The position numbers were made by a program, and so were the translations under genes. Shown here piece after piece: positions 33,753-44,701 of a stretch of DNA of 64,000 bases; the stretch's first letter is position 1; each line of letters opens with the position of its first letter. A model generated the notes under the pieces. It was not told where the DNA came from and ran no database searches. It saw nothing but the letters and a program-made list of their open reading frames with translations. The DNA comes from Pseudevernia furfuracea (taxonomy: Eukaryota > Ascomycota > Lecanoromycetes > Lecanorales > Parmeliaceae). The stretch covers positions 620,001-684,000 of the forward strand of contig JAIUPT010000029.1 in assembly GCA_022315425.1 (NCBI GenBank). The letters are read 5' to 3'.

Positions 33753-35990
33753 GGTTATGAGCCCGGGCTTGCTCGGCGACTGTTTCACTTATACCCTATG
33801 CCTACCAGAGCCACAGTGACCTCTAAGCATCACGAGTTCATCGCAATGAACGCCGCGACAGCTATGAGACTCTATTTTTCAACCTTCTTGAGGTGAGCAT
33901 TGCCCTCTACAAAATGATCGTCTTTGAAATTCGAGGGGCTGGGAGTCCTATCGCAAATCGACCCTCGACATATCGAATCTAATCGAACGCCGAACGTCGA
34001 ACTCGTCATACGACCGTGCGATCGAATTCCACTAAGGCCTCTGAAACATTGTCAGCTTCCCTGCGTGAAACACGTTAAACACGCTCAACGAGAACATTCC
34101 TCTCGCGATGTACACCGCTTCAGCGTTGATAAAGCGTTTACGTGAATCGAACCAATTATGATGACCCAAGAGGCTGAACTTCAGCATCAAATCGTCTGAT
34201 CACACTTTAGAATTGATCAGTCATCGACAAACCTCTACTCAGAGCGCGTATACGCCTATTGAGGGTCAAAACAACAAGGATTTCTTGTTGAGATAGACCT
34301 TTCGACCCCACAAGTCCTCTGAAGAAGAGGGCTAGGGCTCAGTCATCGAATTCTTTTCATCGCCATTCGACTTTATTCTGCCGCCGAATATGACTTCATC
34401 TCACGGCGATAGCCATCGAAGCGACTATTCTGAATTCGAGTCCCTATCGAAGACTCAATATAAGAAGAACGTTATTCCTCTTCGAAGATCTACACGCCTT
34501 TAGTAATTGTCTTCGATACAGTCTCAGCGGAAATCAGATCAATTCAAATCTTTCTTACCTCTAAGTACCTTTTATCTCAATAACATCGTTCGTATCTATC
34601 GAAGATTCAAGCATAAGCACTTTTTATTCCTCGTGCAAGAACTCGAAGATTAATAACAAAAGTTGTTAGATATCGATAAGATCCTTGAGAACTCTAACGA
34701 AGATTAGAGTATCTATTTCACTCTCACTGCTTTCGCGGACGTTAGCAGTGTCGACTTTCAATTCGAAGTTAACGAAGACACTCTTAGTGCCCCAAGTGAT
34801 ACTAAGTTATTTGATCTTCGTGTCAAAAGTTCTCTGAATCTTACTTCTTCGACTTCGACTTCTTCGACTTCAAGGTCTTCGTCCTTTATCGTCTCAGTCA
34901 CCTCTCAAGCTAAGTCTTTCGTTTGAACATCATCGTCGTTATTATTCACATCGTACGTGTCGTTTTCAAAAACCTTCTCAGTAACTCTCAGCATCTATGA
35001 TCGACGGAGAATCAAGCGCATAAGACGTCGTAAGAAATATGTTAGCTCTAACAGCTTTAGTGACTAACCCTCTCGGAGAGAGAAGCGCTTTCCCTCTAAA
35101 CTTTATTGTTATTTTGAAGTTCAATCTGAGATATCGTCGATAAAAGCAGAATATTAATAATTGATTGATACTTAACAATCTTGTTCTCTTTAATGCGATT
35201 ATTAGTCATAGAATTTATATCGTTATCTTTTATCGTCTCGGGAATAGCGATCGCGAACTCGTCGAAGTCGAATTCGATAATAAAGACTCTCAGATTATGC
35301 TCGATATTCTAATTAAGAACTATTAGTCTAAGAGCACGAGTCTCTATAGAGAATTGATGCGTCGAATATTCGATCTCATTCTTGAAGAAGGGGAAGTTCG
35401 TTAATATGAAAAGAACTTTCGTAAGATCACCTTCGACATTATCAGCCTTTATAAATCTCTCGTTATTTCGAAGTCTCTGCGAATTCTAATTTTTCTTATA
35501 AGACTTGACGACTCTTACGACATGTTCGAGTCAAGTTACATTCAAAATCATGATTTCTTTGAAGACAAGTTCGTCAAGTTTTAAGAGATTGTCGTAATCG
35601 TCGTGAACGAAGAAGTTAGAATCTTCTTTAAAGAAGAAGAATTGATTATATATGTCGCTCGCAACGATAAGAGCAAAGACAAACAAGTTACTTTTAACAA
35701 CCTCGACGACTTTAATATCAATCGTGAGATCTGCTCTTCGTGTAAGATAGCTAATCGCAAATTTAGATATTTCCCTATTAAATGCTGAATCAAGTTTTTT
35801 TATCTCAAGTCTGAGAAATTCATAACGAAAGAGGAAAAGAAGAAGAAGATAAAGATCTTTGACTTCGAAAATAAACTCTTAAATAACAAGCGTAAGCGTA
35901 TCAAAGAGACGTCTTTTAATGCCTCTGCTTCAGAGAAGAACGATTATCTCAATGTTAATTATGTCTTTCTGAAGGAACTGGACTCTATTA
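33753..35990 (+). pseudogene. Copia copy E leader and gag relic
   Basis: Primer site, one 120-bp leader unit (about 34215-34345), then gag. The Gag core missing from B is present (about 35190-35440). The knuckle is CSSCKIANRKFRYFPIKC (35732-35785), again with the His changed to Tyr. Moderate decay, between B and D. Confidence 0.7.
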
Positions 35991-37490
35991 TACATTATTC
36001 GAATATCAACTCGAACGATTTCAATATTCTCGATGCGGCTGATGATCAAGTCATTAATCTGATCGTCACGAAAGCTCTCGAACATAGTCTTATAACTGCG
36101 AATTTCGTGAATCTCCTTATTCGAGTCGTCGTAGATTCAGACTGCTCTCGTTATTCTTTCGCGAATCGTTCGATGTTTATCACCTACGAAAAGATTTATT
36201 TTCGATCGATCAAGAGCATCGAGAGAAGCGAAGTGTAGTCTCAAGACTGTGATATTATTAATCTCGACTGTGTGATTAGAGAAGAGTGTGTGATAGTTAT
36301 TCTACGAAATATCTTATATATGCTCGATATGAGCGTCAATCTTCTCTCGATCGATAAACTTCTAAACTTCGATATCGCTGTCTTCTTTCATAAGATAGAG
36401 TGCATTCTCATCAAGAACGATCTAAAGCTTATCGATACTCGTAATCGTGATCTCTTCTTTTTGAATCTCTAATAGAGTCGAAATAGTGCTCTAATCGTCT
36501 ACAATGTGCTCTCGAATCTCATTTATTAACTCTAATATGCTCGCATGAGCTATTTGAATTAGAACAATCTAAACAAGCTCTCAAATATAATCGTTGAGGT
36601 GAACTTCATCAAGAACATTGCGAAGGAGTATATCTGTGAATGTTATGTTATAGAACGTCAGAAGGCTGTTTTTTATGATAGTCTCACAGAGTCAGAAACG
36701 CAGTCTGACGAATTTGTTTATAGTGATCTCGTAGAGTCTCTATCCTCTACTGAATTTAATAACTATAGATACTTTATAATATTTAAGAATGATTTCATCT
36801 CTTACTCTAAAGTATACTATATTCGTTATAAGAGTGAAATCTTTGTTATGTTCTTACGTTTTAAAGTCTTTCTAGAGTCACGAGACTATAAGATTTATCG
36901 TATTCGCCTCGATAATGAGAAAGAGTATATGTTTAAGACCTTCTTGAATTATCTTCTTTAGTGCGGAATTAGATAGAAGCTCACTGTATCTGGGAACTTC
37001 GAAATGAACGAGGCGATCGAACGTTTTAAATAGATCTTGTTATATAAGATATATCTTATACTGCTAAGTTCTTAGCTCAACAAGTCTTTCTAATCTGAAA
37101 TCGTGATTATCATCAATTATTTGATGTTGCGATCCCTCAACGTTCGAATCATTATAACGTCATTTAAGACTTTTCATTATCGAAAGCTCATTTTATTTCA
37201 TCTGCGAACGATTGATTTCATCGTCTATGCATTAAAGCGTATTTAAAAGAAACTCGTGAATAAAAGCGAAAAGTGTGTTCTTCTAGATTATGAAGGGAAG
37301 TTCATTTTTCGCCTATATAACCTCATCAAGAAGAAGGTTATTCGAATTAATAATGTTCACTTCGTTGAGAAGCGTTTCTTAATTGTGAACCTCGAAGAAA
37401 AGACGAACGTTTATAAGCTCTCGATCAAGCGACAACGTCTTCATATATCAGCATTCGCTATAGGGGAGATACTTGATGAATAGCGTATTA
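35991..37490 (+). pseudogene. Copia copy E protease and integrase relic
   Basis: Protease box VVDSDCSRYSF near 36130-36162; the second half LRNILYMLDMSVNLLSIDKL is in 36272-36472. The integrase piece 36599-36961 keeps YSDLVESLSSTEF and IRLDNEKEYM, and the Glu lies in EMNEAIERFK after a stop (about 37003-37030), so the DD35E spacing is conserved. The zinc-binding pair is ICECYVIERQK. Confidence 0.75.
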
Positions 37491-39080
37491 TTAAAATTTC
37501 GAAAGACATTGTCTTATCATAAAGCTCTCAACGACTATATCTACATCTGCAATAAACAGATCAAGATCAAATTTTTCATAATCAGCTGAAAAGCAGACGC
37601 CTACATCAAAGCCCTCGTCTCTCGCACGAGTCGTATCATCGATCGCGTTCGCGCGGGTCTCTCGGTTAATTGCTGCATTATTAACTGTCGAAAGAATAAC
37701 TCGTTCTCTCACTGTCGTCGAAATGATTCGCGAAGATCCCGAGTTAAGTGCGATTCAAAGAGTACTTCTTGATCATCTCGACACTACGATTTCGAATCTG
37801 TGAGATCTATCATTTAACTCTCTCTCGAGAATATTCGCGGCCTTTGCGTTACTAACGAATCATGTTAATAAATCGAATATTTTCGAGCCGACGACCTATC
37901 AACAGGTCATTTTCAATCAACTCTCTCGCATGCACTGGGAGCTCGTCATACAAGACGAATATAAATCTCTCATAAACAATAATACTTGATATCTGATTCA
38001 GACGTCTTCAGATACTTATATTCTGAGAGGTCGCTGAGTTTATATCGTAAAGCGAGGCCTCGCTGAGAAAGTTATTCGCTATAAGACTCGCTGAGTGATT
38101 CGAGGTTTCGAACAACAAAAGAATCGTGACTATTATAACACGTTCGTCTTAGTGATCAAGCTTATAAGTTATCGACCTTAACAAAATCGACATTCAGCGC
38201 ATCAAAAAGGCTCTCAATGACAAGTTTTACATGTTCGACTTGGGATCTTGCGTCTATTATTTAGACATGATCGTCAAAAGGAACCGTGTCGTCGACATCC
38301 TTCGCCTGGGACAAGCAGTCTATGTTATTCGTTTCTTGAAGCATTTCAATTATTAGAGTCTCAATTCAGTCTCTACGCCCCTGGAAACCAGTCGCAAGCT
38401 ACAATCTGCGAAAGAGGGCTATATTGTCTCGAGAAAGCTGTGCGAGAACTATCAATCTGTCGTGGGATCCCTTATGTATATCATGTTAAAAACTCGTTCT
38501 AATATCGCCTATGCTATTTCTCTTGTTAGTCGCTATTCAATCAACTCGACTCAGGCACACTGAAATGCAGTGATTCGAATCTTTCGATACCTTAAAGGCA
38601 CGATATATTACGAACTAGTGTACAAAGGATCTCTTCAAGCCCTCATCGAATATATCGATTCCGATTGAGCTGACGACTCGACTCGAAGATCTATCTTCGA
38701 CTACCTATTCAACGTCGATAGCGACGTTATCAGCTAATCATCAAAGCGTCAAGTTATCGTCGCGTTATTCATTTGCGAAGCCGAGTATATCGATCAAACG
38801 TTGATTATCAAAGAAGTTATTTGATTAAAAACTCTTCTCAATCAACTTCTGCGACCTCGGGACTCTAATTCGAAGATCATTATAATCTTCGACGACAATT
38901 AGAGCGCAATTGCCCTCGTTAAGAACGCTTAGTTTTATACTCGTATCAAGCATATTAACATCGCTTATCATTTCGTGCGTGAAAAAGTCAATAACGACAT
39001 CGTGAACATGCAATTCGTACTCACGAATAAATAAATAATCGACGATCTTATCAAAGCCCTCTGTCTCGACAAATTCGTTA
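37491..39080 (+). pseudogene. Copia copy E reverse transcriptase (deleted) and RNase H relic
   Basis: Relative to D, sequence jumps at about 38170 from the block LVIKLISY straight into DLNKIDIQRIKKAL. The catalytic YVDD region is therefore gone entirely. RNase H continues (HINIAYHFVREKV near 38945-38985) to about 39080. This copy could not reverse transcribe even without point mutations. Confidence 0.75.
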
Positions 39081-39568
39081 TCTTTCGCGATGTTCTTAAG
39101 ATGAAATCAGTCTCAGAACATCCCCTCAGCGTCAAAGACTAACCCTCAGCGCTCTTACTTCTAATCTGGAGTCGTCAGTTTCAGGGGAGTGACGCTATTC
39201 ATCTTGCCTGTGAACGTCAGATCTTTAGTTTTCTTTCACTGCTTCTTGTTTCACTCCCTCATATATTCACCGACCTCGTTTTGGTAGAAATTGGGTGTGC
39301 ATCAGGTCTATTTCAAAGAAAACTTTCAAAAAACCGCCTTTTTCCGGAAAATGGAAGTTTTGTATGAAGGACCAGGACGAATCTTTACATGTCTTCGAAT
39401 TTGACATAGTCGTTTTCAGAACTTGGTTCGAATTTGACATAGTCGTTTTCAGAACTTGGTTTCTTCACTTTTGTGAACCGGACTTCGCGCTAACCCGATT
39501 GGGGTTTTTTGCGTCGCGAAGTGCGAAAATCGTGTTTTCGCATTTTTGAGTATGCGAGCGAAGGGGAG
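39081..39568 (+). other. Copia copy E 3' non-coding region
   Basis: Short form (no 308-bp segment), with two 30-bp units (about 39395-39460). The 84-codon open frame 39295-39549 parallels that in copy B but is broken in other copies. A polypurine tract abuts the LTR. Confidence 0.65.
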
Positions 39569-39690
39569 TGTCAAAATTCGGGTCACGTGACATGGTCACG
39601 TGATGCGCTAAGGCGCATCCTCATAGTCGCTCTTTACTCTCGTAGCATTCTATAGAAAACAACTAAGTGCCCTACCACCTATTTTTCACA
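39569..39690 (+). repeat. Copia LTR, 3' LTR of copy E
   Basis: 122 bases; GAAAAC variant; the last bases are TTCACA instead of TTGACA, which weakens the terminal inverted repeat. Confidence 0.9.
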
Positions 39691-40177
39691 TAAACATAGT
39701 TATAAAGCATATCGAGTTCAGCGTGATCTAATAAAATTGAGTGCTTATTGATACTAAAGAGACGCGATAAGACATCTAAAATAACGTTTCGCTTGTCAGA
39801 CTTGTGTCTAACATTAAGTTCAAAACGCTAAAGATATTGAGACGCTCTCATAAGTCGCAGATTGAGACGAATAATAAAAGTTGTAAATAGAGATAATTGC
39901 TTAGCGATGTCTACAGTCGTCGAATAATTCGTGTAAACCACAACCTTCGCCTTGAAGAATTCAATCAGATATCGTATTTTTCTAATAGCTCATATTAGTT
40001 CAGCGATCTTCAGCTCTGTTGACCAGTAATTTCGTTTAACACTAATAAGAAGTCTACTCAGAAACATAATAAAACGAATTTTAATAAGTTGCTGAGAGAT
40101 AGTGTAGTTCTTAACAGTTATCGAATTTTGTGAAGAGTGAGATTCGAAGCTCTAAGAGGTCTTAATAGTCTCTTCTC
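39691..40177 (-). pseudogene. Ty3/gypsy G1 RNase H relic
   Basis: Read on the minus strand after X2: FIMFLSRLLISVKRNYWSTE, LKIAELIWAIRKIRYLIE, KVVVYTNYSTTVDIAKQ, LNLRLMRASQYL and HKSDKRNVILDVLSRL. This is the gypsy RNase H domain with the usual 'R...YWPTELE' and 'DALSRL' landmarks. Asp of 'YTDHSA' is Asn. It ends abruptly at Copia copy E, so the G1 integrase is absent here. Confidence 0.75.
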
Positions 40178-41428
40178 CTGTCCGGGCCCTCCGCGAAGTT
40201 CTAATACCATCATATAACTAGTATATGATGATCTCATAACGATATATAGTTATATAACCGGGATATAATAGTTCTATTCTCGTCGTTGATTAGTTATATT
40301 CTCGTTATATATAACAAAATTCTTATAAATAGTTGCGTAACGATTATATAACGGTTATATTACGGTTATATTAATTTAAAGTCTTCTTCGTTATTTAGGA
40401 AGGTGCTATACTTGAAAAAAAATTCTAAGTCTCGCAATTATTCACAGCAGTCACAGCAGTCATGCAGCCATTACAATCATTGCAGCCATTGCAGCCATTG
40501 CAGTCATGCCGCCATGCAGTCATGCCGCCATGCCGCCATGCCGCCATTGCAGTCATGCAGCCATGGAGCCATGGAGACATCTCAGTCACTGCAGCCATGC
40601 CGCCATGTAGCCATTGCAGCCATTGCAGTCATGCCGCCATGCAGCCATTGCAGCCACTGCAGTCATGCAGCCATGAAGCCATGGAGACATCTCAGTCACT
40701 GCAGCCATGGAGCCATGTAGCCATTGCAGCCATTGCAGTCATTGCAGTCATTGCAACCATTGCAGCCACTGCAGTCACTGCAGCCATGTCGCGATGCAGC
40801 CATTGCAGTCATTGCAGCCATTGCAGCCACTGCAGTCACTGCAGCCATGTCGCGATGCAGCCATTGCAGCCACTGCAGCCATGCAGCCATGCAGTCATGC
40901 AGCCATGGAGACATCTCAGTCACTGTAGCCATGCCGCCATGTAGCCATTGCAGCCATGCAGCCATGTATTCTTGAAAATTAAGAAATCGATTAGAAATTG
41001 GCTAGAAATTGGCTAGAAATTGGCTAGAAATCGACTGAATTTAAAATCAATTTACACTCGTTGTACACTCGACTCAAAACCGGACTCACAACTTTACGAT
41101 AACTTCACGACAACTTCACTAAACCTAATTTGGTTGTAGGGAAGGTCTTTCGGGCTATATAATCGTTGCCGTTTAGTTGTTCAACCAGCTCAGGCCGGTT
41201 GCAGAGTGGTTCAGAACCAATTAAAGACTCGTCTAGTTGTGGAACCAGCTCAAGCTGGTTGCAGCATGATTCAGAACAATTGAAGACTAATTGAAGACGA
41301 TTACGCAATCGTCTCACAACCCTCTTATAACCGTCTATAAAGGTGCTCTGAGCGGCCTAACGCTTGAAGTAGTAAGGTGATATAATCGACTATATCTGGT
41401 CTTAAAACCTACGTGATGGACAGGACAG
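40178..41428 (+). mobile_element. X2, non-autonomous DNA element with a 9-bp array
   Basis: CTGTCCGGGCCC...GATGGACAGGACAG, flanked by TC on both sides (40176-40177 and 41429-41430). It sits inside the G1 RNase H: removing it with one TC gives a continuous minus-strand frame EVIIYHD-(TGA)-EETIKTS. Outside the array it is nearly identical to X1 and X3. The target duplication TC shows that the insertion site is not strictly TA. Confidence 0.8.
40443..40968. repeat. 9-bp minisatellite array of X2
   Basis: About 525 bases of GCAGCCATT-type nonamers with the same GGAGACATCTCAGTCACTGC marker as X1. CpA and CpC steps are intact throughout. Confidence 0.9.
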
Positions 41429-41430
41429 TC

Positions 41431-42420
41431 AGTCATGATAGATGATTACTTCGAAGTCGAAATCCTTAAAAGCATTAATGTCGATGTACAAGATTCAACA
41501 AGGGTTGAAATGAATCAGATAAGAAGATCTATTAAGGGCTTCTTGAAGCGTCTTAAACGAGAGTAATTCAGCTATCGTAGGGTTTAAAAGTCTAATGATT
41601 ACTGAAAAGAACTTTCGTTCACGATCTCCCTTTGAGGAAGACTTCAACAGCTCGATCTTTCGATTCTGAAGGGATCTAACGATTTGAGCGTATCACGCGA
41701 TGTAATTGCGAAGATACTCAGTTATATCAAGATAGGTTTCGAGGGCTAACAGAGTAATCGAAAATCTGAGTTTATTAATAACAGTTAGGCGTTTCGTAGA
41801 AGTCGACAATTTAAAGAAATTCACTCGTTAATCAAGTAATTGAACGTTAGAGTATTTTAGAAATGATTTGAATGATTTTAAGATCACTTTAACTCGCTTA
41901 AAAAGGGCGAATACTTGACGTAAATAAGAGACGTGCTTCAATAAGGTTCTTGAGAAGATTATAATGTCATCGACGTAGTCTTTAATAAACTTCTTAAAGA
42001 ATCGAAGTAAACGATCTGTCTGACGTTAAATATAGACTAATGAATTACAATAACTCATAAGAGACACATTAAAGATCTTTTAATCTCGATGTGTGACGAC
42101 TGTCTATTTATATCGATCTAAAGAATATACACGTTATTAATAAAAGAATAAGACTTCGTCAACATATGTTACGTAGACATATTCAGAGATTAGAGCAATG
42201 ATTTCAGACTGAGACGAAAGAGGGTAAGTATCTCGAATAAATACTTGATTAAGTCTTTTAATGTCCACTACTAAGCGATCATGCTCAGTGTCATCTAATA
42301 AAGTCTTATAAATCACAAAGATCGAATAGTAGAATAACGTGAGTTGCTTAATGTATTTTAGTCTCTCTTGTGTCTGCAATTTGTCGAAGACCTTATCGAT
42401 TATCGCACGATTCTTGATAT
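41431..42420 (-). pseudogene. Ty3/gypsy G1 reverse transcriptase relic
   Basis: Reads RLVVDIKRLNQVFIRDTYPL and LSSQSEIIALISEYVYVT in the open piece 42137-42379 (RT motifs 2-3 region), then FNVSLMSYCNSL, and the catalytic box YVDDIIIF near 41955-41977, which is intact here. Next are VQLLD-RVNFFKLST and ALETYLDITEYLRNYIA, matching G2 and G5. The start of RNase H (LYIDINAFKDFDFEVIIYHD) runs into X2. Confidence 0.75.
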
Positions 42421-43582
42421 TCAGAGAGTAAATCTTAGACTTTTCTGTGATCTTTGATTCTCAGTCAACGCGTAATAATATGCGTATTTAATCTTCTTGT
42501 AAGAGTTCAATAGCTCCTCTCTTATCAATTCAAATCTCTACAAATTCCTTCACGATAGCAGTTAGTTGAGTCGCTATCTGAGTTGTTTTATAGACTGTCA
42601 CTTTATTAGATAACACGATCTTCAAGAACTATCTATCGAAGACTTCGTTAGATCGATCTAAGATCAGCATAACGAAGGCTTTTGCAGTTCAAGCTTTCTG
42701 ATGACTCTGTCTTGATAGCTTGACTATTATTTCTTATTCGACATTCTGCAGATGATAACATTCATCGACCTCTAAATTCATCACGAACTCTACTTGAAGT
42801 CTCTTAAGAAGATGAATCGATTTATCGAAGTTATTGCGTGTCAGCACTGCATGAAACGATGAGTTCACAACGACAGCAAATAGAGCAATAGAGCATTTAT
42901 CGACAGACTTAAAGACGTAATTATCGAAAGACAGCTTTATGAGTGCAATTGATATCGTTATTTGCGAGTAAGCTGAAATCGCAATAGACTTATCGAGCAT
43001 CACGCTTTGTTGAATAAAGACTCTTATTGACGATTTCACATTGAGTTCAAAGACTGTGAAGCAGCTCTCAATGTGTTCGATACGAGTTGAGATAATCAGA
43101 TTAATGTTCTTAGAGTCTAGAATATTTATTTCGATAAGCATCTTTGCTCTCAAATTATTTACAACAAAAGCTTGACATCTAAGTAAGACTTTCATAGGTC
43201 TATCGTCAACGTCATAATGTTCTGAAATGTAGAGATCGAGGTTGACGAACTCAGTCGTGATGTGCTTGTTCGAGTCTATTTCGCGAACGACAAGGGGGAT
43301 ATTCTTGAGCAAGATTCGATGCTTTGAGAGTTGAATTCGAAGAAAAGTACGATCTATTAGAGTTATTGAGTATTTAGTATCTCAATATACTAGCTTCGCA
43401 ATGGAACGTGGGCTGAGTTTAATTATCGCACGAAGATAGTAGTAAAGCCTCAACAGATGTCGAGAGATCTCGACGACTGTGAAAGGTTTTCGAACAGTCG
43501 ACTCGATAATTTCAATTATATAATAGATCTGATTCAGTGAAGGCTTTATCGAAGACTTTGCCGAAGAGTTCAAAAGCAATTA
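42421..43582 (-). pseudogene. Ty3/gypsy G1 protease and pre-RT region
   Basis: The 192-codon open piece 42734-43312 contains NLRAKMLIEINILDSKNINL, the segment after the retropepsin core in fungal gypsy elements, and YVFKSVDKCSIALFAVVVNS. The active-site box lies upstream, near 43365-43400 (DTKYSITLIDRTF for D-T-G-C-S). Upstream open piece 43382-43579 is basic (EISRHLLRLYYYLRA) and may be the finger segment seen in G2. It is interrupted by X3 at 43583; removing X3 and one TA keeps the frame. Confidence 0.7.
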
Positions 43583-44699
43583 CTGTCCGGGCCCTCCGCG
43601 AAGTTCTAATACCATCATATAACTAAAGTAGTATATGATAATCTCATAACGATATATAGTTATATAACCGGGATATAATAGTTATATTCTCGTCGTTGAT
43701 TAGTTATATTCTCGTTATATATAACAGAATTCTTATAAATAGTTGCGTAACGATTATATAACGGTTATATTACGGTTATATTAATTTAAAGTCTTCTTCG
43801 TTACTTATTTAGGAAGGTGCTATACTTGAAAAAAAATTCTAAGTCTCGCAATTATTCACAGCAGTCACAGCAGTCATGCAGCCATTACAATCATTGCAGC
43901 CATTGCAGCCACTGCAGCCATGCAGCCATGCAGTCATGCAGCCATGGAGACATCTCAGTCACTGCAGCCATGGAGCCATGTAGCCATTGCAGCCATTGCA
44001 GTCATTGCAGCCATTGCAGCCACTGCAGTCACTGCAGCCATGTCGCGATGCAGCCATTGCAGCCATTGCAGCCATTGCAGCCATTGCAGCCATTGCAGCC
44101 ATTGCAGCCACTGCAGTCACTGCAGCCATGTCGCGATGCAGCCATTGCAGTCATTGCAGCCATTGCAGCCATGCAGTCATGCAGCCATGGAGACATCTCA
44201 GTCACTGTAGCCATGCCGCCATGTAGCCATTGCAGCCATGCAGCCATGTATTCTTGAAAATTAAGAAATCGATTAGAAATTGGCTAGAAATTGGCTAGAA
44301 ATCGACTGAATTTAAAACCAATTTACACTCGTTGTACACTCGACTCAAAACCGAACTCACAACTTCACGATAACTTCACGACAACTTCACTAAACCTAAT
44401 TTGGTTGTAGGGAAGGTCTTTCGGGCTATATAATCGTTGCCGTTTAGTTGTTCAACCAGCTCAGGCCGGTTACAGAGTAGTTCAGAATCAATTGAAGACT
44501 CGTCTAGTTGTGAAACCAGCTCAAGCTGGTTGCAGCATGGTCCAGAACAATTGAAGACTAATTGAAGACGATTACGCAATCGTCTCACAACCCTCTTATA
44601 ATCGTCTATAAAGGTGCTCTGAGCGGCCTAACGCTTGAAGTAGTAAGGTGATATAATCGACTATATCTGATCTTAAAACCTACGTGATGGACAGGACAG
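43583..44699 (+). mobile_element. X3, non-autonomous DNA element with a 9-bp array
   Basis: CTGTCC...GGACAG with TA at 43581-43582 and 44700-44701. Shortest of the three copies because its array is shorter. Its AT-rich part has a 5-base insertion (AAAGT) relative to X2, but the ends are otherwise almost identical to X2. Same orientation as X2 and opposite to X1. Confidence 0.8.
43857..44250. repeat. 9-bp minisatellite array of X3
   Basis: About 390 bases of the same nonamer family. Two stretches of five or more perfect GCAGCCATT units lie near 44050-44110. Confidence 0.9.
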
Positions 44700-44701
44700 T
44701 A

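Larger units (their letters stand above)
33631..39690 (+). mobile_element. Copia copy E, possible chimera
   Basis: 6060 bp, both LTRs present. The left flank (AATAT) is G2 sequence on the plus strand, while the right flank (TAAAC) is RNase H of G1 on the minus strand, so there is no matching target duplication. The 5' LTR has GTTAAC and the 3' LTR has GAAAAC and ends TTCACA. It has one 120-bp leader unit (like C) but two 30-bp 3' units and no 308-bp segment (like A and B). About 325 bp of RT are deleted near 38170, at a TTAT short repeat. Confidence 0.8.

Noticed and set aside
39295..39549. 84-89-codon ORF in the Copia 3' region as an extra (env-like) gene
   Set aside because: Open in copies B and E but broken in A, D and F, contains an internal 30-bp duplication, and has no signal peptide or domain.
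33620..39704. TAGTTATA on both sides of copy E as a target duplication
   Set aside because: It would need unequal extra bases on both sides, and the two flanks read as different gypsy relics on opposite strands.
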